Shown here one piece after another: positions 35,117 to 44,759 of a DNA stretch of 64,000 bases. The number at the start of each line of letters is the position of its first letter. Positions within the stretch are counted from its first letter, which is position 1. The stretch lies in the NCBI GenBank assembly GCA_964624065.1, contig CAZUWF010000010.1, positions 11,339-75,338 of the forward strand. Direction: 5' to 3'. The position numbers were made by a program, and so were the translations under genes. Source of the stretch: UBA7960 sp964624065. GTDB lineage: Bacteria; Bacteroidota; Bacteroidia; Bacteroidales; UBA7960. Below the pieces are notes generated by a model, which was given only the letters and a program-made list of their open reading frames with translations, had not been told where the DNA came from and searched no databases.

Positions 35117-37108
35117 TTAAGGTAATCCAAAGTATAATCTGGTCACGAACCACCTGCCCGGCTGCTTTACGTTGGCAATGCTAACGTAATTTGAGTTAAA
35201 AAGATTGGAAACACCCAAGGAGAAGGTTACCCTTTGAATTGGCACGAATTGCAAATTAACGTCGGCCATAAAATATGGCTCGAATCGCCTAAGGGCGCCA
35301 AAAGATCCAGCCTCGTAAGGCTGGTAACTTCCATTACGGTGGCGGTACGAAACAGCAGCATCAATCTTTGCCCATTTTGCCAAACCTACATAACCCTTGA
35401 AATCAACCTTGTGCCTCATATGGTCTAGTACGTAATTTGAAATGAGTTGCTGGCTCAGCTTGCTGGCAGTGATGTAAGAATAAGTTAAAGAAAGCTCATA
35501 ATTTTTCTTTCCGGAAACCTTCTTGGGCGAATAATATGCTCCAACTTCAACTCCACTTATGTCAACCCTGGTGTGGTTTACCGACCTCCACATCTCCACA
35601 TCGGTTGACCGTACCCAGTCAATCATATTCTTGCCCTTGCGCAAGAAACCAGTCAGATCGAGCCTAAAATTCCCGAAGCTGGCCTTTAGCCCTGATTCAA
35701 CGCTAATGGCTTCCTCGGGCACCAGGTTTGGATTTCCTTTGTTTGTTGGCCCTTCATAAAACAAGTCGGTGAAAGTAGGAAGCCGCAATGTTTTGTTTGT
35801 TGAGGCAAACCACCTTAAATTGTCGGTAAGCTGGCAACCCACATCAATTCCCGGAAAGAACCCCACGCGGGCCCCAAGGTCGGAGTTCAGGTACAACAAA
35901 GCTCCTCCCGATATGTACAACCTGCCGAGGTTAAGGTTTTGCTCAATAAAAAAATTCGCGCCATTTCTATGATGCCTTTTTGTGAAAAATGCACCAGCTT
36001 CACCGGGTACGGGCCTCGGATTGAGGAGAAGGTTGCCCAAAACATTGCTCATAACATTTTCGTGTTTCAATTCAAATCCAATATTGGTGGATTCTCTTGT
36101 ACCTGAACGCTTCCAGTTGAGATTAAGGCCAACCACATTGGTAAGATGGTGGTTGTGACCCGAATACCACGCAGGGGCTTGGTTCCTGAAAAGCTCGAAC
36201 CTATCGGTGTGTCGCCGCCAAAAAACTGTTGCCGACAAAAAAGGCTGTTGTATCGAAGCAAATTTTATCGACGAAAAAAATGTTGAAGTCTCCTCAAACT
36301 GTTCTGGAAACCTTGGGGTGTAAAAGCTGTTGGCCCCAAACGCCTTGGTGTTGTATCCAGCCTGCAAGTCGAGCAAAATGTGAGGCAATTTGCCATACAG
36401 CCTGTAATACAAGTTGTTGTTCTTGAAATCGGTGTTCTCGATGTAGCCATCAGATCTTGAAGTGCTGGCAGCAATGAAATGACCGAGTTTGCCTGATTTG
36501 TAACCACCGCTGAGGGTTGCCAAAAGAAGCCCGAATTGACCGGCGCTAACCGAGGTGGAAAATGAAGTTACATCAGGTATTTTGGTAATAATGTTAATTG
36601 CTCCGTTAAATGCATTTGGGCCGAAAACCCTTGCACCCGAGCCTAACAATACCTCAACCCTGTCTATTGCCGAGACATCAAGTGGTAGGTTTAAGCTATG
36701 ATGGCCGGTTTGCGGGTCGCCAATGTTTATTCCGTTAAGCAATACGGCAGCTTGGTCAAAGGTTCCGCCCCTTATGCTAACATCGGATTGGATACCAAGT
36801 GGCCCCCGGGTTCTTATATCAACACTCTTGGCGGATTGAAGTATAGTTGGTAGGTCGCCATGAACAGATCGTTCAATTTCATTTTTGGAAATCACCTCAA
36901 CCGTTCGTGCAAGCTGCGAGTTGATGGTAGTGGCCCTCGATGCACTAACCACAACTTCATCCAGTTCAATTTCTCTTTCGGGGATTTCTACAGTGAGGGT
37001 ATCTGTCTTTGATTGTGCAAAGGAACATACCGAAACCAGAGAGCAAGAAAGGGCCAAGACGCCTATCCGGATTTGCTTTCCAATGCTCCTGAAAACCGCG
37101 TATGACAT
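35117..37108 (-). CDS. TonB-dependent outer-membrane receptor
   Basis: A 663-residue outer-membrane beta-barrel with a plug domain, which takes up a ligand with TonB energy. The signal peptide ends at SVCSFAQ. The plug (about 50-180) includes LPTILQSAKSVDIRTRG, DVSIRGGTFDQAAVLLNG and ARVFGPNAFNGAINIITK, and the rest is a 22-stranded-type barrel. It has no SusC carboxypeptidase-like N-terminal domain, so it is of the BtuB/FepA-like type. The start at 37108 is chosen because the -7 box at 37184-37191 overlaps the longest open start (37186). I saw no cobalamin riboswitch upstream; the ligand is unknown. Confidence 0.9.
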   Translation of the reverse strand: MSYAVFRSIGKQIRIGVLALSCSLVSVCSFAQSKTDTLTVEIPEREIELDEVVVSASRATTINSQLARTVEVISKNEIERSVHGDLPTILQSAKSVDIRTRGPLGIQSDVSIRGGTFDQAAVLLNGINIGDPQTGHHSLNLPLDVSAIDRVEVLLGSGARVFGPNAFNGAINIITKIPDVTSFSTSVSAGQFGLLLATLSGGYKSGKLGHFIAASTSRSDGYIENTDFKNNNLYYRLYGKLPHILLDLQAGYNTKAFGANSFYTPRFPEQFEETSTFFSSIKFASIQQPFLSATVFWRRHTDRFELFRNQAPAWYSGHNHHLTNVVGLNLNWKRSGTRESTNIGFELKHENVMSNVLGNLLLNPRPVPGEAGAFFTKRHHRNGANFFIEQNLNLGRLYISGGALLYLNSDLGARVGFFPGIDVGCQLTDNLRWFASTNKTLRLPTFTDLFYEGPTNKGNPNLVPEEAISVESGLKASFGNFRLDLTGFLRKGKNMIDWVRSTDVEMWRSVNHTRVDISGVEVGAYYSPKKVSGKKNYELSLTYSYITASKLSQQLISNYVLDHMRHKVDFKGYVGLAKWAKIDAAVSYRHRNGSYQPYEAGSFGALRRFEPYFMADVNLQFVPIQRVTFSLGVSNLFNSNYVSIANVKQPGRWFVTRLYFGLP

Positions 37109-37183
37109 TCGACTCCACCTCTTGAAGGTCAGAACTGATGATTTAAAATTTGAAGCTTGCAACATTTCGAATAATTTTAGGCG

Positions 37184-37191
37184 CAAAAGTA
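37184..37191 (-). promoter_or_regulatory. -7 box upstream of the TonB-dependent receptor
   Basis: Reverse-strand TACTTTTG matches TAnnTTTG. Its position rules out the longest open start at 37186 and supports the ATG at 37108 (or 37165). Confidence 0.42.
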
Positions 37192-37432
37192 GAAATTATT
37201 TTGAACGGTGAAATATTTCAGATTAAAGTTGGAAGAAAAATGAGAAATTTGGATGAAGTAGGGATAAGCTATATGTAGGGCTAAGCCGTTGAATTATTTA
37301 TAATCAGCTCCCGACTGCACCTTGCTGTATCAAAAATTTGCTTAGCCAAGGTTTCCATCATTACAGTTCGGGTATCGAAACCCGATGATATTTAATTGAA
37401 AATTGTCTAACTTATTGCCGTTCGAGCATCCA

Positions 37433-38845
37433 TTACTTCACCAGCACCCTTGCTTCCAGCATGTCGTGGACAGAGTACTTTACACCTTCGCGACCTAGGC
37501 CGCTGTCTTTTAAACCACCGTAGGGCATATGATCGGTGCGGAATATGGGACTGTCGTTGTGGATTACGCCTCCAACCTCAAGGTGGTTGAATGCGTAGTC
37601 GAGTTCGGCAATGTTGTTGGTAAAAACACCTGCCTGCAGGCCAAAACGACTTTTATTAACCATATTTACAGCATCTTCAAAGTTGTGGAAAGAGGTAACA
37701 GTAACCACCGGGCCAAACACCTCTTCATCAAAAACCTTCATGCCGGGTAATGCGTCAACAATAACCGTGGGTTCAACGTAGGTCCCTTCCCTCCTACCAC
37801 CGCATATAATCTTGGCACCTGCTACGGCGGCCTCTTGAATCCACTGCTCCACCCTTAGCGCATTGGCAAGGTCAATCATTGCGGTTATTTGGGTGTCGGG
37901 TAACAATGGGTTGCCAAATTTAAGGTTGCGGGCTCCAGTGGCAAGCAGCTCCGCAAAATCACCGAAAAGCGATTCGTGAACGAATATTCGTTGAGCGTGT
38001 ATGCACACTTGACCCTGGTATGCAAAGCCGCCAATAATGCATCTATCAACTGCTTGCCTGAGGTTTGCCGATTGGGCAACAATTGTTCCGGCATTGCCAC
38101 CAAGTTCCAATACAACCTTTTTCTTGCCGGCATATTCTTTCATCCTCCAGCCTACTTCGGGCGAACCGGTAAAAGTCAGCAACTTGAACCTTGGGTCGGT
38201 TACCAGCATATTTCCTACTTGCCTATCCATGGGAAGAATCGAAACAGCTCCCTTTGGCAGTGAGGTTTTGTCAATGATTTTGGCCAGCTCGAGGGTAGAA
38301 AGCGGTGTGGAGGTGGCAGGCTTCAAGACTATGGGACAACCTGCAGCAATTGCCGGGGCAATCTTGTGCACCGCCAGGTTTAACGGAAAGTTAAACGGCG
38401 CAATACCTGCAACAGGTCCAATCGGAAAGTACTTGACAAGACCCTCACGGCCTTTGGTTTCGGGCGTCCAATCCAACGAAATGTACTCCATCGGGAGCCG
38501 TTTTGCTTCTTCGGCCGCAACAAGGAATACCTGCGCCGCACGCCTTGTCTCTACCAGTGCAAGTTTTATGGGCTTGGCCGCCTCCTGGGCAATCAAACGG
38601 GCAAATGTTTCTTCGCTTTCCTTTATTTGGTTGGAGATTTGGAGTAAAATATTGCTGCGCGACCACGATGAGAGCTCCTTCATCTGAGCAAAAGCCCCTT
38701 GTAAAGCAATCACCGCCTGCTCGTACTCACTCTCCCCGGCAAGAAAGGTTTGAGCAAAAACCTGGCCATCAAAAGGGTTTTTTACTTCCAGAATGGTTTT
38801 GGTTGAGACAAACTTGCCTCCGCAATATATTTGGAATTGTTCCAT
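37433..38845 (-). CDS. Aldehyde dehydrogenase family protein
   Basis: A 470-residue NAD(P)-dependent aldehyde dehydrogenase. The catalytic residues are visible: Asn152 in APFNFPLN, Glu247 in LELGGNAG and Cys281 in QGQVCIHAQR. FTGSPEVGW is the cofactor-binding loop. The QVCIHAQR surroundings and the short N-terminus resemble the group of lactaldehyde/GAPN-like enzymes rather than P5C or succinate-semialdehyde dehydrogenases. Substrate is not predictable. It stands alone between a receptor gene and an NAD(P)-binding protein, with about 250 bp of non-coding DNA on either side. Confidence 0.92.
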   Translation of the reverse strand: MEQFQIYCGGKFVSTKTILEVKNPFDGQVFAQTFLAGESEYEQAVIALQGAFAQMKELSSWSRSNILLQISNQIKESEETFARLIAQEAAKPIKLALVETRRAAQVFLVAAEEAKRLPMEYISLDWTPETKGREGLVKYFPIGPVAGIAPFNFPLNLAVHKIAPAIAAGCPIVLKPATSTPLSTLELAKIIDKTSLPKGAVSILPMDRQVGNMLVTDPRFKLLTFTGSPEVGWRMKEYAGKKKVVLELGGNAGTIVAQSANLRQAVDRCIIGGFAYQGQVCIHAQRIFVHESLFGDFAELLATGARNLKFGNPLLPDTQITAMIDLANALRVEQWIQEAAVAGAKIICGGRREGTYVEPTVIVDALPGMKVFDEEVFGPVVTVTSFHNFEDAVNMVNKSRFGLQAGVFTNNIAELDYAFNHLEVGGVIHNDSPIFRTDHMPYGGLKDSGLGREGVKYSVHDMLEARVLVK

Positions 38846-39094
38846 AGTTTAAAGTTGATGGGTTGGTGGGCCTAAAGGTTTAGTTGTTGATTGATTGATG
38901 ATATACGATTGGCAATAGGAGATTATTTTATAACACCTAGAGCCCACTGCTCAATGCTTACTGAATTCTACTCGTTTTGGAACAACCCTCGAAAAAGTAA
39001 ACCCTGTCAACCCCTGAAAATCTTTGAATTTTTTTTATTGGCAAACACACCTTTTGTAGTGCGATACTTCCACCAAGTTCATGATTTTTATGAG

Positions 39095-39778
39095 TCAATT
39101 TTTCGATGTTCCTTCCAATTTTCCTGCCAGGGAAATTATTTCTTTGAGATGATAAACCCTGCTTCCCTCGAAATTTTCCATTGCCGCAACGGCCATGGCT
39201 TTTGCAACATCCCTGGCTTTCACAGGTTTGTATTTGGAGGGCAGGAGAACCGAAAAAACGGGCATTAATACCCCTGCCAGCCTTTCGGCAAACCTAAACT
39301 CGCGCCTCTTGCCGAGCAATAATGACGGTCTGAAAATAGATACTGATCGCAACCCTTTGGAGGCAACAGCCTCTTCGGCTTCGCCCTTTAGTTTTACATA
39401 AAAATTGCGACTTGACGAAGTAGCACCCACGGCCGAAACGAGAACAAAGCATTCGCAACCAAGCTCTTTGCACAATCGAGCTGCATTTTCGGGAATCTTG
39501 TAATCAATCTCCCGGTACGAAACCTTGTTGCCCTTCACGTTTTTCAAGGTAGTTCCAACGGCACAAAACACAACATCGGCACCAGCAATTCCTTCAGCAA
39601 ATTGTTTTTCATCCGCAAAATCGATAACCTTAACGATTGTTTTTTCGTTATCAAAGTAGATGGGCCGCCTTGATAAAACAATTATCCATTCGAAAACCAT
39701 TTGCTTTTGAAGTATTTCCAAAAGGTTAGAGCCAATCAAACCGGTAGCTCCAATTAATGTGGCGTTGAGCTTTTTCAT
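39095..39778 (-). CDS. NAD(P)-binding Rossmann-fold protein (HTATIP2/TIP30-like)
   Basis: A 227-residue cytoplasmic protein of the atypical short-chain dehydrogenase class. The dinucleotide loop is GATGLIGS (residues 10-17) and a Tyr-x-x-x-Lys pair occurs in FYVKLKGEAEEAV. The segment FVLVSAVGATSSSRNFY closely resembles HTATIP2-like bacterial proteins annotated as NAD(P)H-binding or oxidoreductases. The reaction is unknown. It lies between an aldehyde dehydrogenase and an EamA transporter, all on the reverse strand but with clear gaps. Confidence 0.85.
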   Translation of the reverse strand: MKKLNATLIGATGLIGSNLLEILQKQMVFEWIIVLSRRPIYFDNEKTIVKVIDFADEKQFAEGIAGADVVFCAVGTTLKNVKGNKVSYREIDYKIPENAARLCKELGCECFVLVSAVGATSSSRNFYVKLKGEAEEAVASKGLRSVSIFRPSLLLGKRREFRFAERLAGVLMPVFSVLLPSKYKPVKARDVAKAMAVAAMENFEGSRVYHLKEIISLAGKLEGTSKN

Positions 39779-39854
39779 ATTTTTACTTTAAGAAATTACA
39801 GGATTGCCTTCACCAAAAATCCCGACCCGTGGGTTATACAATAGCTCCTTCAGC

Positions 39855-40733
39855 CTATTTTTTCCGCTTAAGCACAGGATACAAGAAAACGGCCAAAACG
39901 ATTATAGATGCCCCGATGTAAAACCCGGGAGTCATCTTTTCGGTTGATGGAAATAAAAAATAGGCCATAAGAATTCCGTACACAGGCTCGAGGTTTATGG
40001 AAAGAACCACGGTGTATGCCGAGAGGGTGCGCATGATGTAAACAATGGCAGTAAATGCGTAAGCCGTGCACAAAATGCTCAAAATCAGTATCCATAACAA
40101 ATCGGCCGATGATAGACCAAAAGAAAAAGGCTTGGAATGACCGGTAAAAATCAAAAACAAGCTTATGCCCAAAAGGCCACCCACCATTTCGTAGAAACCA
40201 ATTACCGACGAGTTATGCTTTTTGCTAATATTTCTATTTAGCACCACAAACAGAGCATTGAGCAAGGCCGAAACCAACGAAAACAAAATGCCCTCGACGT
40301 AACGAAACTCGAACTGGAAGATTAGGTAAATACCCACAACGGTTACAAGACCAATGAAAACCTCGAGCAAAAGAATTCTCCTGTTTTGCAAGATCGGTTC
40401 AAGAAAACTAGCAAAAAAGGTGGTTGAGGCAAACACTCCCAATGTAACCGAAACGTTTGACACCTTAATTGCGTGAAAAAAAGTAATCCAGTGAGCCGCA
40501 ACCACCAACCCTATTCCTAAAAGGGCAAAAAAATCTTTAGTTTTAAGCAATATGCCAATTTTCTTCCACCACAAGAATACACCAAGTCCAATAAAAGAAA
40601 ACAACATGCGATACCAAACCAGATCAATGGCACTTAAAGAAATCAATGCCCCAATTATGGCAGTAAAACCAAGCAAGACAACTATGAAATGCAAGTGCAG
40701 GTATTGCTTTAGCAAGTGGTGCTTGGTTACCAT
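39855..40733 (-). CDS. EamA-type drug/metabolite transporter (second copy)
   Basis: A 292-residue inner-membrane protein with ten predicted helices and two EamA halves. Family-typical sequence includes GFTAIIGALISLSAIDLVWYRM, the FLEPILQNRR loop at the end of half one and NLEPVYGILMAYFLFPSTE in half two. The start is placed at the ATG at 40733; a TTG five codons upstream is the alternative. The substrate is unknown. No promoter box was found directly upstream. Confidence 0.88.
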   Translation of the reverse strand: MVTKHHLLKQYLHLHFIVVLLGFTAIIGALISLSAIDLVWYRMLFSFIGLGVFLWWKKIGILLKTKDFFALLGIGLVVAAHWITFFHAIKVSNVSVTLGVFASTTFFASFLEPILQNRRILLLEVFIGLVTVVGIYLIFQFEFRYVEGILFSLVSALLNALFVVLNRNISKKHNSSVIGFYEMVGGLLGISLFLIFTGHSKPFSFGLSSADLLWILILSILCTAYAFTAIVYIMRTLSAYTVVLSINLEPVYGILMAYFLFPSTEKMTPGFYIGASIIVLAVFLYPVLKRKK

Positions 40734-40943
40734 ATAGTCAATTACCAATTGTTGAGTTAAGAACTAAAAGTGGAGGAGGATGGGTTGAAATTCGAAAGTG
40801 CAGGCAATGATCAACAACCTGGTTAAAACTTGGTTCTGCTCCCTTTTATTTGTTTCTTTCAATAATTTTTAATACTAATAATTGGCAAAGCCACGCAAGA
40901 CCCATTGAGATTACCTTCAAAAACCTCCCAACCCCCATACATT

Positions 40944-41486
40944 TCAAACTTTTCCACCATCCATCAAACCAATGATTTTATTAACCTCGCTAATGGCATT
41001 AGAAAGCCTTTCATTTCCCTTACCTCTAACAACAGCATAGTTCACTCCCAGAAGGTTAAGTTCGGTCAGGTACCAATCGAATAAATACTTACGGAGGCCG
41101 GGGTGCTCGCGCAGTGGGTCGGGCTCCCAAGGTAGGTCAACGTCGCACAGCAAAACCAAGTCGTAATCCTGTGCTTGAATCTCTTGAAGAATAAATGGAT
41201 GGCAACGTCCGTATTTGTGCAAACTCCATATTTTCATCACCGTCATTTCGGTATCCGAAAAAAGGATTTTTTCGGCTTTAAGCGAAACTTCTTCCTCAAG
41301 GTGCAACTGCCCCTTTGCAATAATCAGCAAATCATCTTCATTGTATGGCCCTGGCAATTTTTCAACATAATCCCTGGCAAACTCAGAAACGTAAACCGTG
41401 TTGAAATGTTGGGCCAACTGGCTTGCCAGACTGCTCTTTCCGGTTGCCTCTGGTCCGGTGATTGCTATTTTTACAATTCGACCCAA
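40944..41486 (-). CDS. NadR kinase-domain-like ATPase (AAA family)
   Basis: A 180-residue cytoplasmic protein equivalent to the ribosylnicotinamide kinase domain at the C-terminus of NadR, without the adenylyltransferase and DNA-binding parts. The P-loop is GPEATGKS (11-18); EFARDYVEKL and SDTEMTVMKIW are family-typical. In Bacteroidota such stand-alone kinases are usually thought to trap nicotinamide riboside taken up by PnuC. Here it begins with TTG only 2 bases after the stop of a thiamine-binding-type gene, so the two are probably coupled, which raises a vitamin substrate other than nicotinamide riboside as an option. Confidence 0.85.
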   Translation of the reverse strand: MGRIVKIAITGPEATGKSSLASQLAQHFNTVYVSEFARDYVEKLPGPYNEDDLLIIAKGQLHLEEEVSLKAEKILFSDTEMTVMKIWSLHKYGRCHPFILQEIQAQDYDLVLLCDVDLPWEPDPLREHPGLRKYLFDWYLTELNLLGVNYAVVRGKGNERLSNAISEVNKIIGLMDGGKV

Positions 41487-41488
41487 AA

Positions 41489-41737
41489 CTAATTATTCAA
41501 GTTTGAATTAACGATCTTAAGCACGAACACACTCTTGCCGTGCTTCTCGAAACTGAATTCCATTTCGGCGGTAATTGCCTCCATTACCCTGTGGAATGGC
41601 CCGAAAACCTGGGTGCTCATACCATTGGTTTTGCATTCGATTCCTGTATGGCTATTTATTCTTTCGATAAATTCCTTAATATCAGGAATAAACTCCCTAC
41701 CCAATGGGTACATGCTAATATCTACTGAAGCTTCCAT
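41489..41737 (-). CDS. Thiamine-binding/MTH1187 family protein (DUF77)
   Basis: An 82-residue protein of the MTH1187/YqgV family; YkoF-like relatives bind thiamine. Family signature segments are SVDISMYPLG near the start, the GMSTQVFGPFHRVMEA core and HGKSVFVLKIVN at the end. These small proteins form ferredoxin-like dimers or tetramers. The start ATG at 41737 is preferred because it begins right before the conserved strand; ATG at 41755 adds six lysine-rich residues. It is followed 2 bases later by the NadR-kinase-like gene. Confidence 0.85.
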   Translation of the reverse strand: MEASVDISMYPLGREFIPDIKEFIERINSHTGIECKTNGMSTQVFGPFHRVMEAITAEMEFSFEKHGKSVFVLKIVNSNLNN

Positions 41738-41794
41738 TTTTTTGTTTTTGTGCATGATACGCAATAAAAACCTTTCTGGTGGCCAAAAATTTCT

Positions 41795-43903
41795 CTACTT
41801 CGCCAACTCCATCAAGAAAGCGTACTCACGTGCAACCTCCCTTAGCCGGCTAAACCTGCCCGATGCTCCACCGTGGCCTGCTTCCATATTGGTGTAAAGC
41901 AGTATCATATTGCTGCCGGTATTGTATTCCCTGAGTTTTGCCACCCATTTGGTTGGTTCCCAGTACTGAACCTGCGAATCATGCAAGCCCGATGTTACCA
42001 AGATATTTGGGTAGACCTGGGCGGTAATGTTATCGTATGGAGAGTAAGAAAGCATGTACTCGTAGTACTCTTTAATGGTTGGATTGCCCCACTCATCATA
42101 TTCTGCAGTGGTAAGAGGTATGGTTTCGTCAAGCATGGTCGTTACCACATCAACAAAAGGAACGGCAGCTATGACTCCCTTAAACAGTTCGGGGCGCATA
42201 TTTACGATGGCTCCCATAAGAAGTCCGCCTGCGCTCCCACCACTGGCAAATAATTTTTGCGAGCTGGTATATTTCTCCTTAACAAGATAATCGGCAATGT
42301 CTATAAAATCGTAAAAGGTGTTTTTCTTTTTCAGGAGCTTTCCTTCTTCGTACCACTGACGGCCAAGGTCCTCGCCCCCTCTGACGTGAGCAAGGGCGTA
42401 AATGAAACCTCTATCTAAGAGACTCACGGCATTGCTGCTAAAGCGCGGGTCAAGGCTGTACCCATAGGAACCATAACCGTATAGGAGCAAGGGATTGTTA
42501 CCATTCTTCTCCATTCCCTTGCGGTAAACAACCGTAACAGGAACCTTAACCCCATCGCGCGCCTCAACAAAGAATCTTTTTGTTTCGTAATTTTCCGGCT
42601 TGAAATTTCCCAATACCTCTTGCTGTTTGATTAGGGTAGTCTTGCGAGTTTCCATATTGTAGTCATACACGCTCGAGGGGGTTGTTGGAGAGGTATAAAC
42701 ATATCTTAACACGTTGGTTTCCATTTCATTGTTGGATCCAATTCCAACTGTGTAAGCCTCGTCGTTAAAAGAAATGAAGTGAACATCATTGCTGGCAAGG
42801 TCAATAACCTTCAGTTGGCCAAGGGCGTTGCTGCGCTCTTGCAATACCAAAAAGTTGTTGAATACCTCCACCGACTCCAACAGCACATCGGTCCTGTGAG
42901 GTATTACTTCTTTCCAATTGGTTAGGGTTGTGGCCCTTGCCGGTGTTTCCATCAACCTGAAGTTTTGTGCCTGGTGGTTCGTCAGCACGTAAAACTTGTC
43001 GGCATACGGGTAAATCGAATATCTCAAGTCCTTTTGTCGGGGTTGAAATGCCTTGAATTTTTCCTTTGGCTTGTCAGATGGCAATATCCTTATTTCGTTG
43101 CTCAAAGTACTATTAATGGTAATTTGAATGTAGGTGTCATCCTTTGAACGACCAACGCCCATGTAGTAGTAGGTTTCGTCGGGTTCGTAGTAAACCATTA
43201 CCGGCTCAGCCCTGTCAATTAAGTTATACCTCATTACCCTATCGTAACGCAGGGTTTTCGAATCAATCATAGTGAAGAAAACCGTTTGGTTGTCGGCTGC
43301 CCACACAACATCACCGCTTGCGTTCTTAATACCCGTTGAAATAACCTCGCCTGTAGAGAGATTCTTGAAGTTTACTGTGTGCTGCCTCCGGCCAACTGTA
43401 TCAACAGTAAACGCAATTAGGTTATTATCAAAGCTTACATCGTAGGTTCCAATTCTAAAATACGAATGTCCCTTTGCCAGTTTATTAACATCCAGCATTA
43501 TCTCTTCAGGGCTCTCCAAGCTTCCCTTGCGACGGCAATAAATTGGGTATTCGCCACCTACCTCAAACCTGCTATAGTAAAAATAACCATTGGAAAATGT
43601 TGGGGCACTGGAATCATCCTCTTTTATTCTACCACGCATTTCGTTGAAAAGCTCCTCCTGAAGACCTTTGGTAAAGCCCATTTTGGTTTCGAGGTAAGCA
43701 TTCTCGGCCTCGAGGTAGGCAATAACCGCTGGATCGTCTTTGTCGTTAATCCAGTAATAGTTGTCAATTCGAGTATGCCCGTGAATAGTGAGTTCCTTGG
43801 CAATTTTATCTGCAACAGGTGGTGCGGCATCGCCCCAGGTGGGCTTGGTTTTGCATGATGATATCATAGCTGCGATTGAAAGAAAAAACAAAACCTTTTT
43901 CAT
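41795..43903 (-). CDS. S9 family oligopeptidase (oligopeptidase B-like), lipoprotein
   Basis: A 702-residue serine peptidase with an N-terminal beta-propeller and a C-terminal alpha/beta-hydrolase domain. The nucleophile Ser lies in GGSAGGLL (near residue 556), the Asp in GLHDSQVQYWEP (near 641) and the His in EAGHGGASGRF (near 675), as in oligopeptidase B/protease II. Typical OpB cleavage is after Arg or Lys in short peptides. A lipoprotein signal with lipobox SISSC-like (residues about 1-18, Cys after SS) predicts membrane anchoring, in contrast to the cytoplasmic E. coli enzyme. The start at 43903 fits this signal and a -7 box at 44011-44018 that lies inside a longer open frame. Confidence 0.93.
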   Translation of the reverse strand: MKKVLFFLSIAAMISSCKTKPTWGDAAPPVADKIAKELTIHGHTRIDNYYWINDKDDPAVIAYLEAENAYLETKMGFTKGLQEELFNEMRGRIKEDDSSAPTFSNGYFYYSRFEVGGEYPIYCRRKGSLESPEEIMLDVNKLAKGHSYFRIGTYDVSFDNNLIAFTVDTVGRRQHTVNFKNLSTGEVISTGIKNASGDVVWAADNQTVFFTMIDSKTLRYDRVMRYNLIDRAEPVMVYYEPDETYYYMGVGRSKDDTYIQITINSTLSNEIRILPSDKPKEKFKAFQPRQKDLRYSIYPYADKFYVLTNHQAQNFRLMETPARATTLTNWKEVIPHRTDVLLESVEVFNNFLVLQERSNALGQLKVIDLASNDVHFISFNDEAYTVGIGSNNEMETNVLRYVYTSPTTPSSVYDYNMETRKTTLIKQQEVLGNFKPENYETKRFFVEARDGVKVPVTVVYRKGMEKNGNNPLLLYGYGSYGYSLDPRFSSNAVSLLDRGFIYALAHVRGGEDLGRQWYEEGKLLKKKNTFYDFIDIADYLVKEKYTSSQKLFASGGSAGGLLMGAIVNMRPELFKGVIAAVPFVDVVTTMLDETIPLTTAEYDEWGNPTIKEYYEYMLSYSPYDNITAQVYPNILVTSGLHDSQVQYWEPTKWVAKLREYNTGSNMILLYTNMEAGHGGASGRFSRLREVAREYAFLMELAK

Positions 43904-44010
43904 TTTGTTGGATTTTTGGTTGTTATAAATAGCCCACGTTTGTATAATTAATCCACGTTTGCGAAATGATCCTAAACTTGACAGGTTGTTCGAGACAGAA
44001 ACCAATGCGG

Positions 44011-44018
44011 CAAATTTA
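44011..44018 (-). promoter_or_regulatory. -7 box upstream of the S9 peptidase gene
   Basis: Reverse-strand TAAATTTG matches TAnnTTTG, about 110 bases before the ATG at 43903. Confidence 0.4.
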
Positions 44019-44092
44019 CGAAAAGGCCAAATCAATAGAAACAATTTTTTAAATAATAAGGAAAAATTTAAGTAACCACAATCAAAAGTAAA

Positions 44093-44124
44093 CTTGGCAT
44101 TTTTCAAATGTTGTTGTAACTTTG
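44093..44124 (+). promoter_or_regulatory. Promoter of mscL
   Basis: -33-like CTTG at 44093-44096, a 20-base spacer and -7 TAACTTTG at 44117-44124. The ATG follows 40 bases later. Confidence 0.5.
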
Positions 44125-44164
44125 AGAGTCAATTAAAATATTTACAAACCAAAAATTAGAAAAA

Positions 44165-44575
44165 ATGTCAATGATAAAAGAATTCAAGACATTTGCCATG
44201 CGAGGAAACGTAATGGATATGGCCATCGGAATTATAATCGGTGGGGCGTTTGGAAAAATTATTTCATCATTTGTAAATGATGTGTTGATGCCCCCAATCG
44301 GTATGCTCATAGGTGGCGTTGATTTTGGCAATCTAAAACTTACCTTAAAGCAAGCTGTGGTCCAGGGAGAGGAAGTAGTTGAGGCAGTTACTTTAAATTA
44401 CGGGGCTTTTGCCAACACCGTGATTGATTTCTTGATTATTGCCTTCGCAATTTTCTTGGTTATCAAGGGAATTAACAGCATGAAAAAGAAGGAGGAAGAA
44501 GTTCCCGTTGCTCCTCCAGCACCCAGTAATGAAGAAAAACTTCTTGCCGAAATTCGCGACTTGTTGAAAAAGTAG
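44165..44575 (+). CDS. mscL: Large-conductance mechanosensitive channel
   Basis: A 136-residue inner-membrane channel that opens under membrane tension and releases solutes on osmotic downshock. The N-terminal amphipathic helix KEFKTFAMRGNVMDMA and first pore helix AIGIIIGGAFGKIISSFVNDVLMPPIG are classic MscL. A second membrane helix (about 81-103) and a charged cytoplasmic helix ending in EEKLLAEIRDLLKK follow. Length is normal. It is a single gene with its own promoter. Confidence 0.96.
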   Translation: MSMIKEFKTFAMRGNVMDMAIGIIIGGAFGKIISSFVNDVLMPPIGMLIGGVDFGNLKLTLKQAVVQGEEVVEAVTLNYGAFANTVIDFLIIAFAIFLVIKGINSMKKKEEEVPVAPPAPSNEEKLLAEIRDLLKK

Positions 44576-44759
44576 TACTTATTTTTTGGTGGGATCAGAA
44601 TTTGAAAATGGGAATTCTCTTGATTGGCCAATACCTCCAAACGTAGTCAAAACCCTTCGAAGGTTTTTCTGCACCAGAAAGTATCGGTCCAAGAAAGGGA
44701 AATGCCCCGGTATTTTTTTTGCTATCATTAACTATATGTGCGGTTAAAACTTTGGGTTT

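Noticed and set aside
37192..37432. Possible cobalamin riboswitch before the TonB-dependent receptor
   Set aside because: The B12-box core GCCACTG is absent on the reverse strand in this gap.
37433..38845. P5C dehydrogenase partner of proline dehydrogenase
   Set aside because: At 470 residues it is shorter than P5C dehydrogenases and lacks their typical surroundings of the catalytic Cys.
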